From Jacaranda mimosifolia (taxonomy: Eukaryota; Streptophyta; Magnoliopsida; Lamiales; Bignoniaceae), in NCBI GenBank assembly GCA_018894105.1, contig CM032125.1, positions 33,465,032 to 33,529,031 of the forward strand: a DNA stretch of 64,000 nt, given 5' to 3'. This document shows, in pieces, positions 45,606 to 57,792 of the stretch (position 1 is its first letter; each line of letters starts with the position of its first letter). The notes under the pieces were generated by a model. The model was not told the origin of the DNA. It was given only the letters and a program-made list of their open reading frames with translations, and did not search any database. The translations under genes were made by a program, and so were the position numbers.

Positions 45606-48009
45606 TATGTTTATATACACACACACACATGTCTTATTTAATTTGTTGTGTAATATATATGTATATTTTATGCATGCAAGAACAGCGTGCGATGACTGGT
45701 AGTTGAACAATATATAAAGTTGCTCTTTTTTTATTTTTAATAAATAAAAATACATATAAAGTTATTTATTCTCAAAGTAATTAATCAAATTGCACCATTC
45801 TCATACTTATATATGCGGAATTTAAGATTTGAACTTGAATGAATCATATGTGCATATGAATATATAAAAAAATATATAAAATTATTTATTTTCAGTAGAA
45901 TTATAAGAAAATAATTATCGTACACTAAGCTTGTAGGTTTTAGGTTAATAGATAGATAATTAAAGATAAAAGGAATGCAAACATTGATTTTCTCATTAGG
46001 AAATGCATTGAAATATTATGAGTATGAAATTTAAGAACGTATCATTAACAAATATTGCTGAATTACACCAAAACAATACATTTTTACATAAAAATGCTAA
46101 AAGATTATAATAACTGTGAGAATAAACTTGGTACATATAAATGTGAAGTAAATATCACTATATTAATTGGCCACTTGATGATTACCTAAAAAGATGTAAG
46201 TTCTTATTAATCAGTTTGAACTTTGAACGATAATATTTTGGATTAAGAGGCCGTTTTGCTAAAGTTATATTTTATAAACTCTCATATTTTACAAAATAAT
46301 TTTAAAGTTTATTAGTTTTCATTTTTCAAAAATTAAGACACATAAATTGTGTGCCAATCTTACTACTGATATGAATATTAGCCAAGTAATAAGTTTAGAT
46401 TTTTTTTTTAAATTAATAGACAAAATATTTATTCTTATGACTTCAATATATTGTTACATACTAAAATTTGCATTCTAAGAAAATCCTACACAATTATCCA
46501 AAGCGCAAGATGTTTATTTCAATATAAAGGTTATTAAAATCCAAAAGCATGAGACTTTTGTTTTATTCAAAAAATGAAGAAGTGAAAAAATATAGATTCA
46601 TAATAATTAATTCAAAATTAATTTTTTAATTTATTAAATTTTATTTAAAGTTTTATATTAGACCATTTTTAGACCCAATTCAATTCATTTTGAGCCCATA
46701 ATCTAATACAACACATTTAACTCAATTCAAAACCACATGGATTGAATTAAACATATGGATTACAGCCCATTTTGTCAATACAACTGGAATCATATCACAT
46801 CTAAAATGTAATGAGAGTTTATTTATCCTATTACTTTTAGAGTATTCGCAATTTTCGTTCACTTTTTAGTTTCTGGTTTACCCAATTGATTTTAATTGGA
46901 TCATGGGTCTTAAATGAGTCCAACAAAAAAACTAAAAAGAAAAAAAAAGTAAAATTTTAATTAAGATTGATTTACAAACTTACACTTTTCTCCTCTATAT
47001 GACTTTTAAAAGTCTTCATTAACCTCCAAAAATTCAAATTAGACTATATAATTTATACTATTAATAAAACACATACCCCTTTTTGGTATATTATTGTTGG
47101 TGCACGTAAAATACCCTTATTTCTTTTCTTCAATGTATCTTATCACAATTTTTGTGTTATGATACTAAATAAATAAATATCAAAGATCACTTAAAAAACT
47201 GATGTTCTATTAAAAATAAATATTCATTTTATTTACTGTATGTTGTAAAAATTTTAACACGTGTATCGAATGTATCAAAATCACTTGCTATTATTATCCA
47301 ACGTTTCCTTTCAGCCATCACCCTATGGAATAAATGTGGGTTTATATTTTTTGGGTCTGTCCCAATATTTTAGTCCATCCCCTAATATCTTTTATGAACC
47401 ATCTCAGCTGCTACTCCTTTTGTCAATAGCTCCAAATTGATCAACTTTACTAGTGGTGAATATTGGGCTTTTAGAGATAAGGACAATGAAGGAGTGATTG
47501 AGTGCCTCAAGCAAAGAAATCGTTAGTCTCAAACCGTATAGAAAGCGATGTTAAAACTTAAAACCATAAAAAGCTCTTTCGCCTTTTCCCCTGTGAAGGA
47601 AACGAAGAAAAGGACATGATGCAGCCAGTCGTACTCCATCAAAACTTAAAGATGGTCATAAGAAACACAAACGACATTCAGAAAAATAATTGTTTAAACT
47701 CCCTAGCCCAGATGGGATAGTTTATTTATTTATTTATTTATTTATTTTATTTGCTTTTCGGACAGGGCCGGTAGCGTTGGGGGGGGGGGGGGGGGGGATA
47801 GTAGATTTTATAGTTCTGTGGTATGATTCTGAATTATTACAGTACTGGTAAAGTGGGGATTTCTTGATTTTCCATCGAGACATTTCCCGCGATAGATTGA
47901 TTTTTGCTGCTAATTGAAGACTTTTTAGTGATATCTGATATGCCCAAATGATATGTGAATGAATGATTCAGAAAGAAGAAATCCCAATTATGAACTACAG
48001 AAAGGTTAT
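45606..48009. other. AT-rich spacer with a poly-G run
   Basis: A run of 19 G occupies 47779-47797 and a (TTTA)n run 47724-47747. 47455-47600 is somewhat gene-like in composition (GAGTGCCTCAAGCAAAGAAA) but has no sustained frame. No gene was called. Confidence 0.5.
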
Positions 48010-48351
48010 GGGAATGTTTAATTATGTTTTTTGTATGATTTTATTATATGTTTATTGTGTATTTTAGAAGAATGAATCATTAAAAAATGTGAAAATTGTA
48101 TTTTTGTTATATTTGTTTATGTTTTGGGAGAGATAATTTTTTTATTGTAACAATCAAATCAATACTTTTTTGTCGGGTTTTGAAAATGAAAATAGAATTG
48201 AGTAATTTTTTTATTGTTAGAATAATAATAAAATATATATAATGTATATATATATATTGAAAATTGAAAATTTTTAAGAAAAAATGAGGATGTGTTTGGT
48301 TATGTTTTTCCAAAATAAAGTTATTCTAGCAAAACATAACCAAACATTCCC
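48010..48351. mobile_element. Tourist-like MITE (342 bp)
   Basis: The left end GGGAATGTTTAATTATGTTT and the right end read on minus, GGGAATGTTTGGTTATGTTT, form an 18/20 inverted repeat. The interior is AT-rich and noncoding. Target duplication is unclear. Confidence 0.65.
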
Positions 48352-48454
48352 TTTGTTTTTGTTCGTAAGGAATGATATCAATTTCTAGTTATTTATGCTT
48401 GGATCTAAGTGCCGAATATTTAGTTCCAGAAAATAATCATGCTTTCCCACTCCG

Positions 48455-48728
48455 TTTGATGCTCCGGTTTGATATGGTCCTTTCCATTCTTGTAAACAAT
48501 CAATCTTTGTGCTTGATACATAAATCATGCTAGTTGATGATTATTGGCTTGATAATACGTAAAGTAAATAATTTCCAAAGCCCAAAAACATTTGATGCTC
48601 CTGTTTGATATTGTCCATTCCATTTTTATAAACAATCAATCTTCGTGTTTGATACGTAAATCATGCTAGCTAATGATTATTGGCTTGACAATACATAAAG
48701 TCAATAATTTCCAAACCCCAAAAACATT
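48455..48728. repeat. 137-bp tandem duplication
   Basis: Two adjacent units (48455-48591, 48592-48728) share TTTGATGCTCC, AAACAATCAATCTT(T/C)GTG, TAAATCATGCTAG and AATTTCCAAA in order, with scattered substitutions. Confidence 0.85.
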
Positions 48729-49669
48729 TCCGCAACAAACTAATAGCCATTTTACAAGTCAAGTTCCACAGTATTTGGTGGAGGTGCAAATTTTAATGTG
48801 GTGGTTCATAAATATTCCCAGCATGTGGGGGCATACTAGTTCATTGCTCCTATATCAAGTAATGCCCACAACATCAATGTCTAAGCTAAATTGAGGAAAG
48901 GTTGTTATTTATTTTTGATATTATGCCAATTCTAATTAATCTAAAGCTCTTGCATATTTAGTCAATAACTTTCAATTGAGCGGCAGATGCTGACAAACAG
49001 TCCAACATTAATATTGAGTTTAATTTTATGGTAAAAAAAAAAGCTTTTATTTCAAACAAATTATTTATCAATAATGAAATCTACACCAAAGTATCTCTCC
49101 CTTGAATTCAAAATATGCTAGATATATACATTTTTATCAGCATAAGAAGGAAATTACATTAGATCGATAACTTGTTCTTTACTATTTTATTCAATTAGTA
49201 ACCCGTCTTGTGATAACAATAAGTTCAAATATTTTTCATCTTTTTTTTTCTAATATTTAGTGACGAAACACCATGAAATAATTGCTTAATTTTTAAAAAT
49301 TTCACATTTTTTTAACTTATGCGTACATCACTTTAATCCTTGCAACAAAATACACCATAAGAAAGAGAATAAAAATTTGTGGATCACTTGATCATCTCCA
49401 ACCCCATAGAAACACAATATAATAATCCAAGTATTTCATAGGTACAAATATATATATACAAAGGAGAGTATTATTCAACCAAACATATAAATAGAGGAAA
49501 GTATTAATGAATCAATTTAGGGACAGATTTGTGCTACCCGTCTGAATCGATTCATTTATTATGGTTAGCATTTCATCTACGGAATTCTCAGCACAAATGT
49601 AATGGTAGTGTGGCCTTTTCTTTTGTCCTGTATAGTTTATCCTATAGTTTGGCCCTAGTAAAGGTAAGG
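48729..49669. other. AT-rich spacer
   Basis: Nothing recognisable was found on either strand. Confidence 0.5.
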
Positions 49670-50113
49670 CTATGTTTGGTTGCATTTTGTGTTATGCTGA
49701 AATGAAACCAAACATCCCCTTGTTTTGCCTCCAAAACGAGGGTTAAGGAATTCCCCAAAACACCTCCAATCAAATGGGTTGATCTCCGATACCCCTCCCA
49801 TTTTCCCGTTCCCTCAAGCTCTGGATTTTGGGGGAACATATATATACATATCAAATTTATTTTATAATTATTTTTACAATCAAAAAATTACTTAATTTTA
49901 TTTTCATACCAAAAATTCAATAAAAAAATGTTGATTTGTCTGCCACAATAAAAGTTCTCTCCTCCTAAAATATAAATAAATATACTCTCCAAAATAGTTT
50001 TTTAACTATTTTTCAAAATATAAACAAACATTCTTCACATTCCCCAACCTTACTTCCAAAATTCATTCACCCAAAACGCATAATACAAAACATACAATTT
50101 ATAACCAAATATT
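49670..50113. mobile_element. probable MITE
   Basis: The left end AAGGCTATGTTTGGTTGCAT and the right end ATACAATTTATAACCAAATA are roughly inverted (TATxTTTGGTT). The interior has TTCCCCAAAACACC/GGGGATGTTTGG-like words and no ORF. Borders are tentative. Confidence 0.4.
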
Positions 50114-51404
50114 AATTGACACTTTTGTTGGGTGCTGTTTTGTAATATTTAATTGGTGGGTAATGACTTATGAGCTTCTTAAATGATATTGATGTTATGT
50201 GAGATGGGTCCAATAGCATAAGATGATTTTTATGCCTTTTGTGATGCTGGAGGGCATCCCCACTCTCAGCATATGAAAAAAAAAAGAACAAAAAAAAAAA
50301 GAAAAAGAAAAACAAACAAACAAAACAAAACAAAACACTTTTAAACCCAGCATCACATATATTCCGATGGTTTTTATGCCTTAGTTTTTGTTTGCTTTAA
50401 GGGTTTAGCAGATGGGTCCCAAATCTTGATTGAAATTTGGGCTCTCTCAATTTTTTATCAGTACGATGGCTGCAATGGTCAATTCCTTTTAGGATTAGCG
50501 TGGGATATGTTTTGGCCAACTGTCTAATGTCTGGAATGTGGGATTAACCAAATATCCCATAAATTTGGCTCATTTATAGAAAGTAAACCAATCCTCTCTC
50601 TCTCTCTCTCTGCTTTACATTTTTTTTTTTTTTTTTTTTTTTAGAAATTATAAATGTTGTCTTGATGTTTTGCGTTTGATTTAATTTGGCCAATCATTAG
50701 TTATACATTTATGGGGAATTGCCGATATCGACAGAAGAATAACTTAAAGATTTATATTTACTGTCAGTGTACTGCTCATCTTTAGATCTATTTGTTGTTT
50801 TTAAATTTTATGGGAATTAATTTTTATGAATCTATGACCAACCTTATATTATCTCACTATTTGGTGTTAAAAAAATCTAATGTAAGTAAAAGTTTTCTTT
50901 GTACTAATTATTACTATTATTAACTCATTTTTATTTTTTATTACTTTTTTTTTTTTTTAATATGAATACAAGGATTCATACTAAAAATTTATTAAAATTT
51001 GAGCTTTAAATCAGACATATATAAATGCAAGGATAATATTATTTGACTAACTGAAATTTTAATTCACATCTCATATATATAAGTAGGCAATATGATTCGA
51101 CCAATTTTACTCAGTTGTCTTTACATTTGGATGTTAACACTTAACACTAAATTTCATTTCACAAAATAGTTATATTTAATGTGTCAACTAAAGATAATTT
51201 GGGAATTGGAATGAATATAACTATATTAAGACCTAAATGAAGTATAAAATTTGTGCCCAAGACACCACCAACCTAGCTTTTCCGGTACTCTATGTGAAAC
51301 CACCTAACACTAAATATACCTGAGTGGCCTAACGAAATTTATAATCAGACAAAAAGGAGTTTCATCCAATAGCATTCCATGACATGCTCGTAGCTATCAT
51401 GCTT
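50114..51404. other. AT-rich spacer with simple repeats
   Basis: It contains A/C-rich runs at 50277-50337, (CT)n at 50594-50611 and a T run at 50619-50642. No gene was seen. Confidence 0.55.
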
Positions 51405-52905
51405 GGATAGTGTATAATTAAATTTATTTAAAAAATTTGATCAGCTCTTATATTTTAAAAGATATTTCTAAAACTTATAAGATGTTAAATCTTTTTTTAA
51501 AATTAAATTTTTAAAATGTTTGGATAAAATAAGATTTGGAGTTTATAAGATATTAGTAATGATAATTTTATAATTACTATGATTAGAATTTAAGAGAGCT
51601 TGTTAAAATGTTAAAAAATAAGTTAAGAACTTCTTACTTTTTTAAAAAAAGAAAAAATCTTATAAACTCCCGACATCTTATTTTGGAACTTATAAGCTCT
51701 TTGTTTAAAAAATTACCACACACTTTTAGATATCTTACAAGATATCTTGTAAACTCTCAAACATCTTATAAAATATTTTGATAAGCTTATAAACTCGCCC
51801 AGAAAACCCTCTTGGAGAGTGTTTGGCTAAGCTTATTTAAAAAAAAACTTATAAGTTCTTACATCTTATAAGATGTTTTTAAAACTTATAAGATGTTAGG
51901 CTTTTTTTAAAAAATAAGATCTTGGAGCTCATAAGATATTAGTAATAATAATTTTGTAATTAATATGATTAAAATTAAGGGAGCTTGTTAAGATATTAAA
52001 AAATAAGTTAAGAACTCTTTATTTTTTAAAAAAGAGCTTATAAGCTCCTAACATCTTATTTTAGGAGCTTATAAGCTCCTTTTCAAGAAAATCTACCAAA
52101 CACTTTTTGACATCTAGAGGGTGTTTGGGTGAGCTTATAAGCTCTTCAAAACATCTTATAAGATGTTTAAGAACTTATAAGTTGATTAATTTTTTTTTAA
52201 AAAGAGCTTATAAGATCATAAAATAAGATGTTAGAAGCTTACAAGCTCTTTTAAAAAACGTAAGGAGCCCTAACTTATTTTTAAGATCTTAACAAGCTCC
52301 TTCATTTTTAACTATTTTAATTACAAAATTGTCATTATTAACATCTTATAAGTTTCAAAATCTTATTTTATCCAAACACTTCAACAACTTATTTTAAAAA
52401 TAAGATCTAACATCTTATAAGCTCAAAAAACATCTTATAAGATGTTTAAAATAAGTTTAGCCAAACACCCTCCTAATAAACTCGTAAATATCTTTAAAAT
52501 GTTTTTAGGAGCTTATAAGCTCACCCAAACACCTTTAAAACATCTTATAAGCTCTTACACCTTATAAGATATTTTTAAAACTTATAAGATGTTAGATCTT
52601 ATTTTTAAAATAAGCTGAAGTGTTTTGATAAAATAAGATTTTGGAGTTTATAAGATGTTAGTAATAATAAATTTGTAATTAAAATAGTTAAAAATAAATG
52701 AGCTTGTTAAGTTCTTATAAATAAGTTAGGGTCTTCTTAATTTTATTTTATTTTTAAAAGAGCTTATAAGATGCTAACATCTTCTTTTAGGATTTTATAA
52801 GCTCATTTTTAAAAAAAAATTACCAAATATTTTTTATCATTTTATAAGCACTTAAACATCTTATCTTCTTAAGGAGCTTATAAACTCACCCAAACACCCA
52901 CTTAG
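51405..52905. mobile_element. cluster of CTTATAAG-family MITEs
   Basis: Three or four elements are joined end to end. Borders are marked by GTGTTTGG(C/G)TAAGCTTATTT-like starts (51820, 52120) and CCAAACACC(C)-like ends (52090, 52465, 52895). Each interior has AAAATAAGATCT(T)/GGAGCTTATAAG and ATTTTGTAATTAA(A/T)ATG in order. The words occur in both orientations, so hairpin potential is very high. It is noncoding. Relatives are at 17140-17775 and 59113-59507. Confidence 0.72.
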
Positions 52906-53357
52906 TCTATATATATCAAATGACCTTTGTCTCCATTAAATATGATGGAAATAATTAAAAACGTAAAGCATAACATTTATATTCTATTGATTTTGTAATC
53001 ATTTTTATGCAAATAAATTCACGATGGGTTCCTAGCTAGTTAAACAATTTTATAAAGGAATACATGAAAAAAAAGAAAGAAAAAAAGAAAGAAAGAATGT
53101 ATTGAAATGAAATTATACTTAATTTTATTTTGAAAGAAAAATAAATATTATGATAAATGTCTTTTTTATATAAATAATTAATAGTGTCATGTTAATAATA
53201 TGTTATTTTTATAATGAGATGATAATTATATCTTTTGATTAGAATATAATTAGAAGATATAGATATATGTAATTTGATTGACATAAGAATTTAAACTGAT
53301 ATAAAAATTAATTTCTTTCTTATGCGGACACAAATATACTTATTAAACATATTTCGA

Positions 53358-53715
53358 ACTCTCTATGTGTCCTACGTTTGGTTTTGTTTTCAAAGCCCTC
53401 TTTCATTTTCTCATAAAAATGAAAACAGAAAGCTATCAACTTCTCCCCTATTTTCACATATATTTTTATTTTTAGCATATTTTTCCAAACACACTATTAA
53501 ATTATTTCTTCATTTTTACTTTTTATTTTTTCCTATTCACATTGATACAATTTTTAATATAAAAATACTACATTTTTTAAATACAACTCATTTTTTACCC
53601 TACATAATTATTACATTTTAAACAAAACTTCCAAATAATATTTTATTTTCAAAAATATATTTATAACTATTTTTTTACTAAAAAATAAAAATACCTTCAA
53701 AAAACAAATGCAATC
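53358..53715 (-). mobile_element. Tourist-like MITE, reverse orientation
   Basis: It matches the MITE at 61584-61928 read in reverse: TTTGGTTTTGTTTTCAAAGC, then AACAGAAAGCTATCAACTTC, then TTTCACATATATTTTTATTT. The right end is worn. Confidence 0.6.
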
Positions 53716-54554
53716 GACCGTATGTGCCCCAAGATGCAAAGAGAATTCATGAGCTGCGGACAATGTCTACATGAGTTTCCATTCTTTTTTTATAATAAAA
53801 AAAGAATGTTGGTCAGAGTCAGACTGCCGGACCACCACCTGACAAATAAAATTTAAGATGTACTTTATTATCTTTTTTTCATGTCTTGATATATTGAATG
53901 TTGTAATACTTAACCGTTTCTTTCCACAAGCAATAAGAAAAAATATGTGGTGGAATTAATAAAGACAAAAGACCCTAACTTAATATGGTAATTAATGATT
54001 CAGTCTCGATCTTCTCACTGCAAGTACAAGTTTAGAAAAGGAAAATAAAAAATAAAAAAAGTTTACACGGAATGTCCTGAGTAGTCAACTTAGGTAAGAC
54101 ATTAACTAAGTGGTCTGTGGCATAAATCTCTTATATAATATAAAAAATTTAGAGTTCAAATTCGAATAAACTCCTGACATGTGTGCATGTGTATAAATAA
54201 ATAAACTTAGGCAAGATATCAGGGTTTATTGTTAAAAAAGAAGAGAAAAACTAATGTTGACAATAGAGTTAGCTCGATCTCAATGCTGAGTGGCTCCTCT
54301 GTTTTCTTGGATTTTTCCACACCCTAACAGCCTAATCCAATCCCTTTAAGTTCGTACTGAAAATGAAATGATCCTTTTATATCCCCATTTTTTTATTTTT
54401 CTTTTTCTTTTTCTTCTATTTTTTATTTTTTTTATTTTTATGCTGAGTGATTGGGTCCTCTCTTTTCTTGGATTTTCATGCATCCTAGTCAAAACCTATT
54501 TCATTCTTATCAAAGAGAAATATTAAAACGTTTCATAGCATGTACCATAATGCT
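53716..54554. other. AT-rich spacer
   Basis: A short imperfect duplication, GCTGAGTG...TTTTCTTGGATTTT, occurs at about 54282 and 54441. There is no gene. Confidence 0.45.
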
Positions 54555-54562
54555 ATAAAATC

Positions 54563-55316
54563 CAATGTTTTTAAAATTGGATTGGATAATTGGTGATGTT
54601 ATTAGTTACTGGTTCGATTGACTTGATCGGTTGAACCACTGATTCCATCAGTGTAACGTCATAATTTTATTTAATTTTATAAATATATATAATATTTTGA
54701 TATTAATAAAAATAAAAATTTCAACAGTATAGGAAAAATATTATTTGAAATTTTGTTTATTCTTACTCATTTTTAGGTTGTTCTTAAAAAAAAATACTAT
54801 TTCACAATTAGTTAATTACAAATGAATAATTTAATTAAAAGAATATTTAATATTAATTTAAGTGATCGTCCGCTTCATACTTCAAATTCAAGTAAAAATA
54901 AGCTTTTTCACACAAAATATTCAACATAATTTAAGAGAGATTAAACAAAATAAAATAACAAATTAGATATAACCATAGCACATAACTACTACTCTATTAA
55001 ATTTCAAGAAAATAAATTTATATTTCAAAAAGCTACATGTCCAAAATCTTTAGTCATGATATTCAACTCATAATTCTTCTTTTTATTTTTATATTTTATA
55101 ATTTTTTCAATTTTTTCAATTTTTAAAATTTAAAAAAAAATAAAAAATAAGTGAACCGTTGGCAAACCGGTGGAACCACCACCAGTTGAACCGATTTTTA
55201 ACTGATTTTGGCCAATTTTGATTGCTTTAATAGGTCTCTAGTTTTTAAACTTCAATTGGACCGGACTAGCCTTTGGTTACCAATTCAACTTGTCCGGTTT
55301 GATTTTCAAAACATTG
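54563..55316 (-). mobile_element. hAT-type MITE, copy 3 (754 bp)
   Basis: The perfect 8-bp target duplication ATAAAATC lies at 54555-54562 and 55317-55324. The ends CAATGTTTTTAAAATTGGAT and, on minus, CAATGTTTTGAAAATCAAAC plus CGGACA match the family at 443-1005. The centre is AT-rich and longer than in the sisters. Confidence 0.87.
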
Positions 55317-55324
55317 ATAAAATC

Positions 55325-55850
55325 TTTATTGACTTTTCTACTTGTCTCCCGTTTCACGGTTTTCTTTCCAATTCCTCAAGTCACACTAGGTCTGTCAAGA
55401 GGTAGGGTTTTATCCTATCCAAACTATATAAAATATTGAAATGATAAGGTCCTGCATTTTACCCTATCCTAAAATACCTAAACAACAAAACCATATGTCC
55501 TACCCTACCCTGTATAACTCAATATATCTAGCTTCTTAAACATAATTCCTTAATATTTTGAATAATCATTTTGGTATTAAAAGGTTCTTTTGATTTACAA
55601 TAACAAAAAAAATATTACCTAAATTTAATTAGCGTATATGTTAATATGATTTAACTAATCCATACATTTAATTTTAATATACTAAATAAATAAAATAAAT
55701 AAAATATTATTTTATCCTTCTGAAATCTGAACGCAAAAATTACTTTGTGAGCTGAGGCCATCCCACCAACTTAAGATTACAAATATAACCCCAACGTATT
55801 TTTAAATTGCAAGACCATAAGGAGAGTTGGCAGTATATCATTTGTCGTTT
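55325..55850. other. AT-rich upstream region of the second membrane-protein gene
   Basis: It contains repeated TACCCTA(C)CC/ATCCTATCC words at 55410-55510 and no gene. It carries the promoter region of the 55941 gene at its right end. Confidence 0.4.
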
Positions 55851-55855
55851 GGGTC

Positions 55856-55864
55856 TATAAAAAG
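55856..55864 (+). promoter_or_regulatory. TATA box of the 55941 gene
   Basis: TATAAAAAG lies 77 bases before the likely ATG 55941, mirroring the box at 1196. Confidence 0.6.
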
Positions 55865-55940
55865 CAGGCCGGCTACCATAGTTCTATTGCGGTTTACCGT
55901 TTACGTAACCTTTCTTGATTAGAGCAGGCACTTGCTAAAG

Positions 55941-56480
55941 ATGTGTTCCATACTAACTCCATTTCTTGACTCTATAGTAGCAGCAGTAGCTCTTCTACTC
56001 CAACTCCTACGCCTTTCCCCACTCCCACCCTCGGGCCCTAACCAGGATGTAGATAATCCTAATCAAGATATAGAAAGTCAAGGTACAGAGGATGGACCTC
56101 TCCAAGAGCAACCAAATAATAAATTTTCAAGCAAACTGCTATCTCTCTTCTGTCCAACTGCTCTGGAGTGGTTCTTGCTGCTGTGGTTACAATTTAAAAA
56201 GCACGAGACTGGAGGGCTGTTCGCCCTCTTGTTTCGCTGGTACTCAATCGCCATCATTTGTGCTCTCGTCATCACTTTGCTCCACGGAAGTAGCGTCATC
56301 GCCGGCACCAGATTTGCCACTCCGCTCGGGATAATGGGAATGTTGTTTTGTATGGCTGCAATTATTCTCGCAGCTTTCATCCCCTCTCCGTTGTGGGTAA
56401 GGATCGCAGTCCCCGTTGTTCCCCCCTTCGTCGTGGTTGCCTGCGTCGTTCTCGAAAAAATTAATTGCCGATGCTCATGA
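55941..56480 (+). CDS. small four-helix membrane protein, paralogue of the 1289 gene
   Basis: A single-exon ORF of 179 residues. I take ATG 55941 (MCSILTPF) as the start; the frame is open a little upstream but without an ATG. A short hydrophobic start (about 10-24) is followed by a Pro/Asn/Asp-rich hydrophilic linker (25-62). Four hydrophobic segments follow at about 66-84, 92-115, 128-147 and 151-171. AAFIPSPLWVRI (144-155) aligns with AIMIPSPLWLRI of the first gene, and both end in a Cys-Ser tail. Outside this motif the sequences have diverged strongly while both frames stayed open, which suggests selection on both. No known family is recognised. Confidence 0.7.
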   Translation: MCSILTPFLDSIVAAVALLLQLLRLSPLPPSGPNQDVDNPNQDIESQGTEDGPLQEQPNNKFSSKLLSLFCPTALEWFLLLWLQFKKHETGGLFALLFRWYSIAIICALVITLLHGSSVIAGTRFATPLGIMGMLFCMAAIILAAFIPSPLWVRIAVPVVPPFVVVACVVLEKINCRCS

Positions 56481-57051
56481 GACACCAGAAGCTAGCTAGG
56501 CAGGCGCCGCTCTCTATTGCAGGACTTCCAAAAATAAAAATTGTCATCGGCCAGAAAAGTTTAGAAAACGTAAAAATAATTCACTGTGGTTCTTCACACT
56601 GCACGCTTTTATTTATTTTTGGCTGGAAAAGTGTTTATTGTAACCAAATACTTCTGATATAATCTTGATATAATCAGTTTTTGAGTCGAGTCAGTTTTGT
56701 TCATTTTTTAATTGGTGAATATGTGCAGTTCTTGAGCCTGTGTGTTTGTTAATTTTTTGTAAATCCTATGATTTCAGATCTTGATGTATATGTATAGAGA
56801 GAATAAAAAGATCGAGAAAAGAGGATGAATGATCACCTGGAATGGTAATCAAAACAAAAAGGGAAAAAAAATAAGCTGCAAATGAAATTAAAAATTAATA
56901 GAAAAGAGTAATGTTCTTCTTTTCTTCTTCTTCTTCTTCTCTTTTTTTTTTTTTTTTTTTTTGTTAAATATATGTGGGGTTCTCCACCAGGTCATAGAAT
57001 GGAGTATTGTTAAATTCTTTCCTCCCACCAATTTGTGATTTTATGATACAT
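56481..57051. other. spacer between gene and its broken neighbour
   Basis: This probably includes the 3' UTR of the 55941 gene. A CTT/T-rich run lies at 56920-56962. Nothing else is seen. Confidence 0.5.
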
Positions 57052-57370
57052 ATGGCTCCCAATCTACTGAGTTCTTTCACTCTTTTCACAGAGAAAAAAA
57101 AAAAAAAAGTTGAATTCTTTCACTCTCTGAAGAAAAAGATTGAAGAAGCACCACAGTTGTGCTTTCACCACCACTTGTGCTTCCACCACCACTTTTCTTG
57201 AGAAATTCTTCGTCGGTAGCGGTGGCGGTACTAGATTTGCCGCTCTGCTCAAGAAAATGGGAATTGCTTTTTTCGCAGCTGCATTCATTCTCGCCATTAT
57301 AAATCCCTCTCCTATGTGGCTGAAGATCATTGTCTCCATCATTTTCTTCTTCCTGTCCCTGGAATATTGA
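57052..57370 (+). pseudogene. membrane-protein family, internally deleted copy
   Basis: The start MAPNLLSSF and FFHSLKKKIEEA parallel MASRAAELLHSLKQKIKVA of the 1289 protein. The middle third is missing and the frame shifts at the duplicated CTTTCACCACCACTT/CTTCCACCACCACTT region. The C-terminal part GIAFFAAAFILAIINPSPMW and LKIIVSIIFFF then ends early at 57370. A poly-A run (57094-57108) lies near the start. IPSPLW is changed to NPSPMW. It is likely non-functional, though a short protein from the second frame cannot be excluded. Confidence 0.72.
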
Positions 57371-57445
57371 GGATTCTGTGTATATCATCCTCTCTCAGTC
57401 TCTCTCTCTAGACTCTAGAGTCTAGATACACCAATTTCAGTTACA

Positions 57446-57792
57446 ATTTCTGATCTGAATCCAGCCTCATGTGGCCTTGATGAGTTCCTAGACCTTCAAT
57501 CCTACATGATCCATAAATCAATTGGCAAAAGATGATGTTAAAGTTTAGGTTTGCTGCCCTTTAGGAGGGAAGCCGAGCATGCAGTGATCTTTACCTGCAA
57601 CACCAGCAAGTGGGTTACAAAATTGTTTCCGGGAAGCTTGCTCTCAGGAAAGCTTTAATTTGGTGTAAGGGTTGGAGGCCAGGCTGCTCCTGCTGAGGAA
57701 ACAAAGGAGTTTGCCGCTGACCATGATGACGACGACCTTGATAGCATATAAGGAAGACAAGGCCGCAAAGGCATCAGATAAAAAGAAAGAGA
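57446..57792 (+). pseudogene. eEF1B beta/delta-like N-terminal fragment, copy II
   Basis: The frames spell ISDLNPAS and GLDEFLDLQSYM (family: GLKKLDEYLLTRSYI), KDDVKV (family: KDDxxVYAAL), TSKWVTKLFPG, GGQAAPAEETKEFAADHDDD and D-rich residues, then the Lys-rich end before 57792. As in copy I it stops before the exchange domain, at a point where AAAGAG|ATCAGTGAC matches AAGGAG|GTCAGTGAG of copy I. Several stops and frameshifts are present. Synteny with the membrane-protein gene is conserved in both copies. Confidence 0.72.

Noticed and set aside
47455..47600. Possible exon with gene-like composition
   Set aside because: Stops in all frames within about 45 codons, no recognisable protein, no clear splice sites.
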